The notes under the pieces are model-generated. The model saw only the letters and a program-made list of their open reading frames with translations, had not been told where the DNA came from and did not search any database. The translations under genes and the position numbers were made by a program. A stretch of DNA of 64,000 bases from JAKANT01 sp035502095 (GTDB lineage: Bacteria > Pseudomonadota > Gammaproteobacteria > Burkholderiales > Burkholderiaceae_F), in NCBI GenBank assembly GCA_035502095.1, contig DATJUX010000040.1, positions 62,001-126,000 on the forward strand, given 5' to 3'. Positions within the stretch are counted from its first letter, which is position 1. Every line of letters starts with the position of its first letter. Positions 38,831 to 49,558 of this stretch are shown here, in pieces.

Positions 38831-38905
38831 ACTAAGGCGTCTAAAAGACTAAATATAAACCAGTTTTTCTGCCTGGCAGCCAGATAGAGATAGAGCGACG
38901 CCGCA

Positions 38906-38932
38906 AGGACGGGATCGTTACGATCCCGTCCT
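38906..38932 (+). terminator. Strong hairpin terminator between degP and purT
   Basis: Arms AGGACGGGATCG (38906-38917) and CGATCCCGTCCT (38921-38932) pair perfectly over 12 bases around a TTA loop, followed by the T-rich CTTCATTCTTA. This is the clearest intrinsic-terminator-like structure in the window. It would end transcripts from degP or from a promoter in the AT-rich stretch before it. Confidence 0.65.
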
Positions 38933-38953
38933 CTTCATTCTTAGGGCGGCCAA

Positions 38954-40156
38954 ATGCTCTCGCCACTCGGCACTCCCCTCTCGCCATCCGCCACCCGGGT
39001 CATGCTCCTGGGCGCGGGCGAACTCGGCAAGGAAGTGATCATTGCCCTGCAACGGCTCGGCGTCGAGGTGATCGCCGTCGACCGGTACGAAAACGCGCCC
39101 GGTCAGCAGGTCGCCCATCGCTCGTACACGCTGCCGATGACCGATGGCACGGCGCTCGCCGCGTTGATCGAGCGCGAGCGGCCCGATCTCGTCATCCCCG
39201 AGATCGAAGCGATCGCGACTCAGACGCTCGTCGAACTGGAGAAGCAGGACAAGGCACGCGTGATTCCCACGGCGCGCGCCGCGCTCCTCACGATGAACCG
39301 GGAAGGAATTCGCCGCCTCGCCGCCGAGACGCTCGGACTGCCTACGTCGCCATACCGGTTTGCAAGCTCGTTAGAAGAACTGCGCGAAGCGGCCGCCGCG
39401 GTCGGCTTCCCATGTGTCGTCAAGCCCGTCATGTCGTCGTCGGGCAAGGGCCAGACGAAGGTCGACCGCGCTGCGGACCTGGCGCAAGCTTGGCGTCATG
39501 CAGCGGCCGGGGCGCGGGTGGACAACGCGCGGGTCATCGTCGAGGGCTTCATCCGGTTCGACTACGAGATCACGCAGCTCACCGCGCGCGCCAACGATGC
39601 CGACGGGCATGTGGAGACGCATTTCTGCGCGCCCATAGGTCACGTGCAGGTGGCCGGCGACTACGTCGAGAGCTGGCAGCCGCACCCGATGACGCCCGCG
39701 GCGCTCGCCCGCTCGCGCGCGATCGCCCGCGCGGTGACGGACAATCTCGGCGGCCGCGGAATATTCGGCGTCGAACTTTTCATCGCCGGCGAAGATGTGT
39801 GGTTCAGCGAGGTCAGCCCGCGCCCGCACGACACGGGATTGGTGACGATGGCGACCCAGCGGCTCAGCGAGTTCGAGCTGCATGCACGTGCGGTGCTCGG
39901 ATTACCCGTCGACACGACCCTGCGCGGCCCCGGCGCCTCGGCCGTCATCTATGGCGGCGTGGAGGCGAAGGGCATCGTCTTCGACGGCGTCGTGGACGCG
40001 CTGCGCGTGCCCGGCACCGATCTGCGCCTGTTCGGCAAGCCCGAGTCGTTTGCCAAGCGACGGATGGGGGTTGCACTGGCGGTTGCGGATGACGTCGACG
40101 AAGCGCGGCGGCGCGCGAAGCTTGCGGCTTCGCTGGTACGGCCAAGGACGGCGTAA
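38954..40156 (+). CDS. purT: Formate-dependent phosphoribosylglycinamide formyltransferase PurT
   Basis: ATP-grasp enzyme of 400 residues that makes N-formyl-GAR from GAR, formate and ATP in purine synthesis. The N-terminal GAGELGKEVIIALQRLGVEV, the P-loop-like SSSGKGQ and FSEVSPRPHDTGLVT (metal/ATP site) are those of PurT. Using formate links it functionally to pyruvate formate-lyase encoded at 21368-23623, an inference. The ATG follows a weak AGGGCGG site. Confidence 0.96.
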   Translation: MLSPLGTPLSPSATRVMLLGAGELGKEVIIALQRLGVEVIAVDRYENAPGQQVAHRSYTLPMTDGTALAALIERERPDLVIPEIEAIATQTLVELEKQDKARVIPTARAALLTMNREGIRRLAAETLGLPTSPYRFASSLEELREAAAAVGFPCVVKPVMSSSGKGQTKVDRAADLAQAWRHAAAGARVDNARVIVEGFIRFDYEITQLTARANDADGHVETHFCAPIGHVQVAGDYVESWQPHPMTPAALARSRAIARAVTDNLGGRGIFGVELFIAGEDVWFSEVSPRPHDTGLVTMATQRLSEFELHARAVLGLPVDTTLRGPGASAVIYGGVEAKGIVFDGVVDALRVPGTDLRLFGKPESFAKRRMGVALAVADDVDEARRRAKLAASLVRPRTA

Positions 40157-40245
40157 GGAAGGTGAATTTCCGTCCTGTGCCGCGTCACGATCCCCTCTAG
40201 AATCCGCGCTTGTTTCCGTTTTCGGAATGGCGAGGCGAGCCGCGC

Positions 40246-40914
40246 ATGAAAATTCTCCTGGTCGACGATCACTCGCTGATCACTGACGCGCTTCGGTTGC
40301 TGCTGACGGACATCGATCCCGACGTGCAGGTGTTCACGGCTGCCGATGCCCCGGGCGCCGAGCGGCTGCTCGATCAGCATCCCGACGCCGACCTGATGCT
40401 GCTCGATCTCGGCCTGCCGGGGGCTTCCGGCACCAGCGTGCTCGAGACGCTCGTGGCACGCGCGCCAGACCTCAAGATCCTCGTGCTCTCCGGCGTGCAG
40501 GACCAGCGCAGCGTGATGCGTGTCCTGCAGCTCGGTGCCGCCGGCTTCGTGCCCAAGTCGATGGCCTCCGACAACCTCGTGGCGGCGATCCGCTTCGTGC
40601 TTTCTGGAGGCGTCTACATCCCTGCCGACCTGCTCGACGATGCGACGCGGGGGGCGCAGATGCTCGGCCTGCCGGAACGCGGGCGCGACATGCTCGGCCA
40701 GCCGTCGAGCCTGCGCATCCAGCTGACCGAGCGCCAGGAGCAGGTTCTGCAGCTCCTCGCACGCGGCGCACCGATCAAGATCATCTGTCGCGAGCTGGGC
40801 CTGTCGGAGGGAACCGTCAAGACCCACGTGACCGCGATCTATCGTGCGTTCGGCGCCTCGAACCGCACCGAGGCGCTGCTCGCCGCGCGCCGGCACGGCT
40901 ACGACGTGGGCTGA
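40246..40914 (+). CDS. NarL/LuxR-family response regulator
   Basis: Regulator of 222 residues. The receiver has Asp7/Asp8, phosphorylation site Asp54 (LLDLGLPGASG), and the KSM lysine in FVPKSMASDNL. The C-terminal LuxR-type helix-turn-helix is LTERQEQVLQLLARGAPIKI to SEGTVKTHVTAIYRAFG. TAGAAT at 40198-40203 may be its -10. It converges on a hybrid kinase gene 14 bases away, which is the likely partner. Confidence 0.92.
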   Translation: MKILLVDDHSLITDALRLLLTDIDPDVQVFTAADAPGAERLLDQHPDADLMLLDLGLPGASGTSVLETLVARAPDLKILVLSGVQDQRSVMRVLQLGAAGFVPKSMASDNLVAAIRFVLSGGVYIPADLLDDATRGAQMLGLPERGRDMLGQPSSLRIQLTERQEQVLQLLARGAPIKIICRELGLSEGTVKTHVTAIYRAFGASNRTEALLAARRHGYDVG

Positions 40915-40928
40915 ACGCGCGGCCGCAA

Positions 40929-42860
40929 CTACCCGACGCGGTCCTCGCTGCCCTCCATGACGGGCGGTGCGCTCGGCGCGAACGCCGAGGTCGGCTTCGT
41001 GCCGCGCGCCAGGACATCGATCAGCGTCTTGTTCAGGACGGCGGCCGTGGTCGGCTTCTGCAGCACGACCGGCTCCTCGACGCGGCTCGCGGAGATGACG
41101 CCGGCCAGTTCCGGATGACGCGCCAGGCGCTGCTGCATGACGCGCTGGAATTCGCTCAGCACGTCCAGGCCCTGCACCGCCGTGAGCATCACGACCGGCA
41201 CCGGCCGCCCGACGAGTTCGCGAATGCGAAACGAGGCCTCGACGCCGGAGATCGAGTTGCCGAGGTTCTGGTCGGCGACGATCAGGTCCACGGAACGACG
41301 CACGCCCAGGCGCTTCATCAGTGAAGCGTTGAAGCTGGTGGCAGAGATGATGTCCGCCCCCCACGATGCCAGAAGCTTGGTGAGACTGTTCAGGATCTCC
41401 TCGTTGTCCTCCAGCACCACCAGCGTCTTGCCCGGGATCTCGTGGATCACGGATTCGAGCACGTGCGCGGAACTGCGCTCGGGCCGGCGCGGCGAGGCCG
41501 ACAGCGGAATCTCGACGCGGAACACCGAGCCGGTGCCCGGCCGCGTGGTCACGACCAGCGCGTGACCGAGCACGCCGCAGATCCGCTTGACGATCGAAAG
41601 GCCGAGCCCGAACCCGCCCTTCTCCTGGCCGCGCGAGCTCGCTCCCCGGTAGAACTCCTCGAACACACGATCGAGCTCCTGCTTGTGGATGCCCGGCCCG
41701 GTATCCCAGACCCCGACCGATACCTGCGCCCCGCGCCTGCGCGCGGCCAGCAGAATCCCACCGTGCTTGGTGTACTTGATCGCGTTGGCGAGCAAATTGC
41801 GCAGGACCCGCAACAGCAGCAGCTGATCCGAATCGATCGCGAGCCCGCTGCGCCGGACGCGCAACGACAGGCCCTTTGCGGCCGCTTGCGGCATGAATTC
41901 CTGCTCCAGCGAGCGGAACATCTCGTCCAGCAGCACTTGCTGGACGCGCGGCTGGATCGCACCGGAGTCGAGGCGCGAGATTTCGAGCAGTTCCTCCACG
42001 AGCTTCGACAGCGACTCGACGGCGGAAGACAGATTGGCGACCAGCGGTTCGATCGGACCCTGGGCACGCTTGCGCAACAGGGAAACGTAGATCCCGATCG
42101 CCTGCAACGGCTGGCGCAGGTCGTGGCTGGCGGCGGCGAAGAACTGGGTCTTCGAGCGGGTGGCGTTTTCCGCGTCGCGCCGCGCGTCCTCGGCCACCCG
42201 CTTCTCGTTGACGAGCTGCGTCACCAGCACTTCGTTCTCGTAGTTGTTCTTCACCGATTCGAACATCGCTTCGCCGAAGTTGCGGCCGAAGAACGTGGTG
42301 AACGCAAACACAGCGAGCATGACGATCGCGGCGGTGTAGTAGGCCGGGTCCTGCTCGAGCAGCATGCGGCCGATCAGCGGCAGCAACGCCAGCGGAAGGA
42401 ATGCGAACAAGGCCGGCCGGTGCGACGCGTACAGGGTGAGCGAGCCGAAAGCGACACCGAGGATGACCGCGACCAGCACCAGCTGTTGCAGCGGTACCTT
42501 GGGTGCGAAGAAAAGGACGCCCGCGGCGCCCCAGAGCAACCCGGCCAGGGCGGCCAGGCCCGTCCACCGCGCCGCCCAGCGCTTGACCTGGGCGACGTCG
42601 GTGCCCGACGTGCGGAACGCCCGCGCGACGCGGAGGCGCGCGAGCGATTCGACCAGCATCGCGATGAACCACCCGATCAGGACGTTCTGGTCGTGTGTCT
42701 GCCAGAAGACCGCGATCAGGGCCACCCCGCCGACGATGCTGCCGAGGACCGACTGCGGCACCTGGCGGTACACCGACGCGATCACGCCGGCGAGGATCTT
42801 CTCCTGGCGCTGCTCGCGCGACTCACTGGCGATCCCGAAGCGGGTTAATGGCCCTGACAT
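40929..42860 (-). CDS. Hybrid sensor histidine kinase with C-terminal receiver
   Basis: Kinase of 643 residues: six likely membrane helices in three hairpins (about 38-190) with little periplasmic sequence, H-box at His246 (AASHDLRQPL), ATPase N-box NLLANAIKYT and GGFGLGLSIV. A receiver domain covers about 477-620, with Glu484-Asp485, Asp530, Thr560 and Lys602. Asp-to-Thr spacing equals that of CheY, but Thr-to-Lys is 42 residues and not about 22, so there are about 20 extra residues around helix 4. The membrane domain suggests sensing within the bilayer. It probably controls the convergent NarL-type regulator. Confidence 0.92.
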   Translation of the reverse strand: MSGPLTRFGIASESREQRQEKILAGVIASVYRQVPQSVLGSIVGGVALIAVFWQTHDQNVLIGWFIAMLVESLARLRVARAFRTSGTDVAQVKRWAARWTGLAALAGLLWGAAGVLFFAPKVPLQQLVLVAVILGVAFGSLTLYASHRPALFAFLPLALLPLIGRMLLEQDPAYYTAAIVMLAVFAFTTFFGRNFGEAMFESVKNNYENEVLVTQLVNEKRVAEDARRDAENATRSKTQFFAAASHDLRQPLQAIGIYVSLLRKRAQGPIEPLVANLSSAVESLSKLVEELLEISRLDSGAIQPRVQQVLLDEMFRSLEQEFMPQAAAKGLSLRVRRSGLAIDSDQLLLLRVLRNLLANAIKYTKHGGILLAARRRGAQVSVGVWDTGPGIHKQELDRVFEEFYRGASSRGQEKGGFGLGLSIVKRICGVLGHALVVTTRPGTGSVFRVEIPLSASPRRPERSSAHVLESVIHEIPGKTLVVLEDNEEILNSLTKLLASWGADIISATSFNASLMKRLGVRRSVDLIVADQNLGNSISGVEASFRIRELVGRPVPVVMLTAVQGLDVLSEFQRVMQQRLARHPELAGVISASRVEEPVVLQKPTTAAVLNKTLIDVLARGTKPTSAFAPSAPPVMEGSEDRVG

Positions 42861-42931
42861 GCGTCGATCATAGGCGGCGGTGCACCCACGGAGAAGCGCC
42901 GCGGCGGATTACCGTCGCGTTCACGGTGTGC

Positions 42932-43834
42932 TCAGGCGTCCGCACTGCGCGAAAAGGCGAGTCGCGCCCGCCCGCTACGCACCGTCAGCGCCGCGGTGCC
43001 GCCGACCGGAAGCGTCGCCTTGCTGACGATGTGGCCGAACGGCAGGCCGCCCACCAGCGGTGCCGCGATCAGCCCGCGCACCTGCTTGAGGGCCGAGGCG
43101 ACGGCGAAGCCGTTGTCGTTCGGCATCGGCGTCACCGGATCGAAATCGCCCACCAGCACCGCCTTTTGTTTCTCCAGGACACCGGCGTGCAGCAACTGGT
43201 AGAGCATGCGCTCGATGCGGTAAGCCGGTTCGTTGACATCCTCGATGAAGAGGATCCCGCCGCGGACCTTGGGCATGTACCGCGTGCCGACCAGGGCTGT
43301 GAGCAGCGCGAGGTTGCCGCCCCAAAGCGTGCCCCGCACCTCGCACGCGGGACCGTCGGCATCGAATTCGAGCGCGTGCTCGCCTCCCTCGATCGCGGCG
43401 AAGAAGTTCTCGACCGTAAACGGGTCCGGCGAAACCGCGCCGAAGTCACCCGCCGACGGGCCCTGGAAGCTCACGCCTCCGGCCAGCGCCAGGTAGGCCA
43501 GGTTGAAGGCGGTGAAGTCGCTGTAGCCGACGATGGTGCGGTTGGCGCGCCGGATCGCCTCGAAGTCGAGCCGGTCGAGGATGCGGCTCAGGCCGTAGCC
43601 GCCGCGCGCCGCCACGACCACGTCGATGGTCGGATCGGTGCAGAAGCGCTGCAGCTCCGACACGCGCAGTTCGTCGGTTCCCGCGAACCGCTCGTGGCGG
43701 GCGAAACAGGTATCGCCGGCCTGGACACGCCAGCCGCGCGAGGCGAAGAACTGTGCGGCGCGATCGACGGTCGCGGGGTCCTGCAAGTACGACGAGGGAG
43801 CGACGAATCCGATCGTGCGGCTACGCTGGGCCAT
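42932..43834 (-). CDS. ldcA: Muramoyltetrapeptide (LD) carboxypeptidase LdcA
   Basis: Cytoplasmic S66 serine peptidase of 300 residues that removes the terminal D-Ala from recycled tetrapeptides. The nucleophile is Ser105 in VGYSDFT. ARGGYGLSRIL and FIEDVNEPAYRIERML (Glu of the Ser-Glu-His triad) are family motifs. It overlaps the end of tadA by 14 bases and is the last gene of that pair. Confidence 0.93.
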   Translation of the reverse strand: MAQRSRTIGFVAPSSYLQDPATVDRAAQFFASRGWRVQAGDTCFARHERFAGTDELRVSELQRFCTDPTIDVVVAARGGYGLSRILDRLDFEAIRRANRTIVGYSDFTAFNLAYLALAGGVSFQGPSAGDFGAVSPDPFTVENFFAAIEGGEHALEFDADGPACEVRGTLWGGNLALLTALVGTRYMPKVRGGILFIEDVNEPAYRIERMLYQLLHAGVLEKQKAVLVGDFDPVTPMPNDNGFAVASALKQVRGLIAAPLVGGLPFGHIVSKATLPVGGTAALTVRSGRARLAFSRSADA

Positions 43835-44816
43835 GATCGTCGCTTCCGTCGCCGATCTCCGTGTCGGCCGGCAGCGATCCCCCCTTCTTCAGCTCGCGCC
43901 GTTCGGCGAAGAACTCGGAGAGCAAGGCGCCGCACTGGTCGGCCAGCACGCCGGCGGTCACGGTGGCGTGATGATTCAGGCGGGGCTCCGCGAAAAGATC
44001 GATGACGCCGCCACAGGCGCCCGTCTTCGGGTCGGCGGCGCCGAAGACGAGTCGCCGGATGCGCGCGTGCTGAATCGCGCCGGCGCACATCGCGCACGGC
44101 TCGAGCGTCACGTACAGGTCGCAGTGCGCAAGGCGGTAGTTGCCGAGCATTTCCGCCGCGGCGCGCATTGCCTGGATCTCTGCGTGTGCGGTCGGATCGG
44201 CATTTCCCACCGGCTGATTGAAGCCGGTCGCGAGCACCTGGCCGTCCTTTACGACGAGCGCCCCCACGGGCACTTCGCCGAGCGCCCAGGCGTTGTGCGC
44301 CTGATCGAGCGCAAGGCGCATGAAGGTTTCGTCGGGCGAAACCGGTGCGGCACCTTCGGTGACTTCGATGCCCTGCGCGGTCTTGTTCAACCATGCCTGT
44401 TTGCGGGCGGCGCGGCTGCGCGCCCTGGCGTCGCGCGCCTCGCCGGCGGCCGCGCGCAACTGGTCCGCATCGAGTTCTGCCGCTGCTTCGGCCATCCACT
44501 CTGGAAAGTGGCCGCGGCGGTAGTCGGTGCCGTAGTCCGAGCGTTGCATGAAGCCGAGATCGGCGAGCCAGCGGCGCAGTTCGACGTGATCCGTGTCCAG
44601 CATGGCGCCGGCGCTTGCGAGAAAGTCCTTGAGGAATTCGTTCGCCTGCTTTTCCGCCAGCAGCTGGCCCGGGGGCAGGAACAGCGCGGCCGATGCCAGC
44701 AGCAGCTCCAGATCGCGGGGCTCGCGCTCGCGCAAGGTCCCCAGATGCAATCCCTGTCGCGACGCGAGCTCGCCGACGCGATCGAGCCACGCGGTCCGGG
44801 TGATGGCGGGATTCAT
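43821..44816 (-). CDS. tadA: tRNA adenosine deaminase TadA with N-terminal DUF2087-like domain
   Basis: The C-terminal part (about 160-305) is a complete TadA: HAE with His211 and Glu213, and PCAMC with Cys241 and Cys244, the zinc and proton-shuttle residues. It makes inosine at position 34 of tRNA-Arg(ACG). Ordinary TadA has about 150-190 residues; this protein has 331. Residues 30-103 (pattern LPPGQLLAEKQANEFLKDF..., DHVELRRWLADLGFMQRSDYG, DYRR) look like DUF2087, a small winged-helix-like domain. An Arg/Ala-rich linker (112-145) joins them. There is no internal stop and the frame is continuous, so it is a true fusion. Confidence 0.9.
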   Translation of the reverse strand: MNPAITRTAWLDRVGELASRQGLHLGTLREREPRDLELLLASAALFLPPGQLLAEKQANEFLKDFLASAGAMLDTDHVELRRWLADLGFMQRSDYGTDYRRGHFPEWMAEAAAELDADQLRAAAGEARDARARSRAARKQAWLNKTAQGIEVTEGAAPVSPDETFMRLALDQAHNAWALGEVPVGALVVKDGQVLATGFNQPVGNADPTAHAEIQAMRAAAEMLGNYRLAHCDLYVTLEPCAMCAGAIQHARIRRLVFGAADPKTGACGGVIDLFAEPRLNHHATVTAGVLADQCGALLSEFFAERRELKKGGSLPADTEIGDGSDDHGPA

Positions 44817-44885
44817 GGCGCGCCATGTTAGCCGACGGCCTTCGCCGGCCGATCCGGCGCACGAGTGCCGGGTTGTCAGCTCCCG

Positions 44886-45602
44886 CTAGTCCTGTGAGTC
44901 GAGGCGCACGGCCCGGATGCGGAAGCGCATGTCGACACCATTGCGCACGGCGATCGCCCCGCCGAGCACGGCGTACGGGGTGATGCCGAAGTCGGTTTGA
45001 TCGATTGAAAGGCGCCCGCTGACGACCAGCTGGCCGCCGCCGGATTCGACTTGGGCGGCGACCTCCGGCGTGCGCGTGGTCCCATGCAAGGTCAACGCCA
45101 CCTTGATCGTCGCGTTGGCCTGGCCCGCGTCGGCGCCCGTCACCTGCATCAGCGCGAAGGGGAAGCGGTCGACCTCGAGCACGCTGTTCAGCATGTTGCT
45201 GCGGGTTCCCGCAATGTCGGACTCCGACGGTTGCGTGTCGAACCCGGCTTCGATCCGCAGCGCCGCCTCGTCGACCGCCAGCTTCACGAGCGGGACGTAG
45301 AGGTCCGCGCGCCCGTCGGCGGGGACGACATAGCCGCCAACGTCGTGGCTTGCGACCACGTGGTCGTGACCCAGGCGTGCGAGCGATCCGCTGCGGCGTA
45401 CCTCGATCACGACGAGCGAACCCGCCGGATCGATGCGATAGACCGGCTTGCCCTGGGCGATCGCGTGCCGGTAGTACGCCTCGGGAAACTCGGGCGGAAG
45501 CGTCGCGCCGGCGGTCAGCGCTGGTATCGGCTTGACCGGCGCGCACCCCGCCATCAGTGCCAGGACGCACGCAAGGATCGCGCAGGACAGGTGCCGCCGC
45601 AT
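44886..45602 (-). CDS. YceI-family lipoprotein
   Basis: Protein of 238 residues with a lipobox LMAGC (Cys20), so membrane-anchored. The YceI beta-barrel follows a 45-residue spacer: IDPAGSLVVIEVRRSGSLARLGHDHVV and IDQTDFGITPY. The domain binds a polyisoprenoid (ubiquinone-like) molecule in characterised members. Its start lies two bases after the stop of a second yceI gene, forming cybB-yceI-yceI. Confidence 0.88.
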   Translation of the reverse strand: MRRHLSCAILACVLALMAGCAPVKPIPALTAGATLPPEFPEAYYRHAIAQGKPVYRIDPAGSLVVIEVRRSGSLARLGHDHVVASHDVGGYVVPADGRADLYVPLVKLAVDEAALRIEAGFDTQPSESDIAGTRSNMLNSVLEVDRFPFALMQVTGADAGQANATIKVALTLHGTTRTPEVAAQVESGGGQLVVSGRLSIDQTDFGITPYAVLGGAIAVRNGVDMRFRIRAVRLDSQD

Positions 45603-45603
45603 C

Positions 45604-46173
45604 TCAGCCGCTCTTGACGAGCTTGACCTTGAAGCGAACCTTGACGTCGGCACCGATGACGTCGGTCGCCGCCCATTCGCCCGTCCCGATGCCGAAGGCC
45701 CCGCGCTTGAGTGTCAGTTCGCCCTCGATCGTCGCGGTGCTCCCCGACCCCGCAAAAGTGAACGGAACTTCCACCGTCTGCCTGGCGCCTTTGAGCGACA
45801 GCGTGCCGCGCGCCATGTAGCGGTTGTCGGCGACGCGCCGCAGTTCCTCGGAGCGGAACTCGGCCTGCGGGAACGCAGCGTAGTCGAACCAGCCCTTGGT
45901 GGCGATCTCGCGATCGACATCGGCGATGCTCATGTCGGCGCTGGCCACCTTGACCGTCACTTCGAGGCTCCCGGCGGCCGGACCGTCGGGATCGAGGCGC
46001 AGGCGCGCGCTGAATTCCTTGAACACGCCCGGTACGGGGCTGCCTTCGAACGTCGCGGAGAACTCGAGCTTGCTGCCGGCCGGATCCGACTTCCAGTCGG
46101 CCGCCTGCGACGTCACCGGTGCCGCGCCGAGCAGCAGCGCAATCAGGCCGAGCACGGCCGGGAGGTTCCTCAT
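45604..46173 (-). CDS. yceI: Periplasmic YceI-family protein
   Basis: Protein of 189 residues with a signal peptide cleaved near SQA|ADW. FSATFEGSPVPGVFKEFSA and MSIADVDREIATKGWFDYAAFP are typical YceI segments. ATG at 46173 overlaps the cytochrome b561 stop by four bases (ATGA), which decides the start over an ATG at 46185. E. coli has the same pair as yceJ-yceI. Confidence 0.92.
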   Translation of the reverse strand: MRNLPAVLGLIALLLGAAPVTSQAADWKSDPAGSKLEFSATFEGSPVPGVFKEFSARLRLDPDGPAAGSLEVTVKVASADMSIADVDREIATKGWFDYAAFPQAEFRSEELRRVADNRYMARGTLSLKGARQTVEVPFTFAGSGSTATIEGELTLKRGAFGIGTGEWAATDVIGADVKVRFKVKLVKSG

Positions 46174-46760
46174 GGGGTGGTCCATCTTTCCGGGAGCATG
46201 CGAACGAGAACGGTGTTGCGCTTGACGAAGTGATGCCGCAGCGCCGCTGCGATATGCACCGTGAGGACGAACGCGAAAAACACGACGAGACCGAGGTGCA
46301 CCCGCGCGAATGACGCGGCCAGCGACTTGTTCGGTTCCACGATCGCCGGCAGCGGCACCAGCCAGAAGGCGCGAAACGGAATGTTGGCCGCGGAGTTGAC
46401 GAGCCAGCCGGTCAGCGGCAGCAGGATCAGCAGCGCGTACAGCAGCGCGTGACTCAGGCGCGCCGCCGAGCGTTCCCACCCTGGCATATCGGCGGGCAAC
46501 GCAGGGGTCGCGTTCGCAAGGCGCCATGCAATCCGCACCGCGAGCAGCGCCAGGATCAGCACGCCGAGCGACTTGTGCCAGAAGAACAGCTGGATCTTGG
46601 CTGGTGAGAGATGCCAGTTGACCGCCAGCAGGCCGAGCGTGATCTGCACCAGGATCAACACCGCCATGATCCAGTGGAAATTCTTTGCCAGGGCCCCCCA
46701 CGAAGTCGCGGTGTTGCGCAGCACGGCGGTACCTCCACTCCCGTTTCGATCGTCAACCAT
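46170..46760 (-). CDS. Cytochrome b561 (YceJ/CybB-like)
   Basis: Four-helix di-heme membrane protein of 196 residues. Candidate heme ligands are His29 (NFHW), His62 (FWHKSLGV), and two histidines in helix 4 (RVHLG and TVHIA). It likely transfers electrons between ubiquinol and a partner or superoxide. First gene of the operon with the two YceI proteins, which may carry the quinone. Confidence 0.92.
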   Translation of the reverse strand: MVDDRNGSGGTAVLRNTATSWGALAKNFHWIMAVLILVQITLGLLAVNWHLSPAKIQLFFWHKSLGVLILALLAVRIAWRLANATPALPADMPGWERSAARLSHALLYALLILLPLTGWLVNSAANIPFRAFWLVPLPAIVEPNKSLAASFARVHLGLVVFFAFVLTVHIAAALRHHFVKRNTVLVRMLPERWTTP

Positions 46761-47163
46761 GTGTCCGAGGAGATGTCACTGCCGGTCATTGTCACCGCAC
46801 ATACGCAAGAAACTCGATTTCGGATTCAGCGCGCGCGCTTGCGCGCTGCTTCTTCTGCGGCGGCTTGCTCGGCCGGCGATTGCGAAAGCCGGCCAGATGA
46901 TCGCCGCTCGGCGCGCTGCGGCGTTCTCGAAGGCACAACGCGCGCTGGCACGGGCGAACCCGGACACGCGCAAGGAGGTTTATTCCCCGCGCCTCGCCGC
47001 CGGTTCAATCGGTCACGCCGGCGCGGCTGAATGTCGAACGTCGACGAAGCTCTCCCTGCCGAGGAGTATCGCGCGGGGACGCCTTCGGGTGGCAGTTGGC
47101 CCGCGTGATCCGGCATTGCGACTAGCCTGGGGAAGTGGCGGTTTCCCGGGTCCGGACCGGACA
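46761..47163. other. 403-base interval without a convincing gene
   Basis: Both strands and all frames were read; no frame has a recognisable protein. Features seen are a GC hairpin (CAGCGCGC at 46827-46834, GCGCGCTG at 46841-46848), an isolated AAGGAGGT at 46972-46979 with no start codon after it, and a 25-codon open frame at 47031-47108 without a ribosome site. It separates the proton ATPase from the cytochrome b561 operon and may be eroded sequence from an old insertion. Confidence 0.6.
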
Positions 47164-49515
<2,352 letters not shown>

Positions 49516-49558
49516 GCGGAAGCCCGTCGCGCCCTCCCGTCCGACACCGATCGCTCCC

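Noticed and set aside
38880..38895. GATAGA repeats
   Set aside because: Two imperfect copies only; low-complexity spacer and not a repeat family.
46995..47025. tRNA T-arm-like sequence GTTCAATC (47003-47010)
   Set aside because: The flanking bases do not form the 5-base T stem, and no acceptor or anticodon arm is present.
47031..47108. 25-codon open frame on the plus strand
   Set aside because: No ribosome binding site at the right distance and no recognisable sequence.
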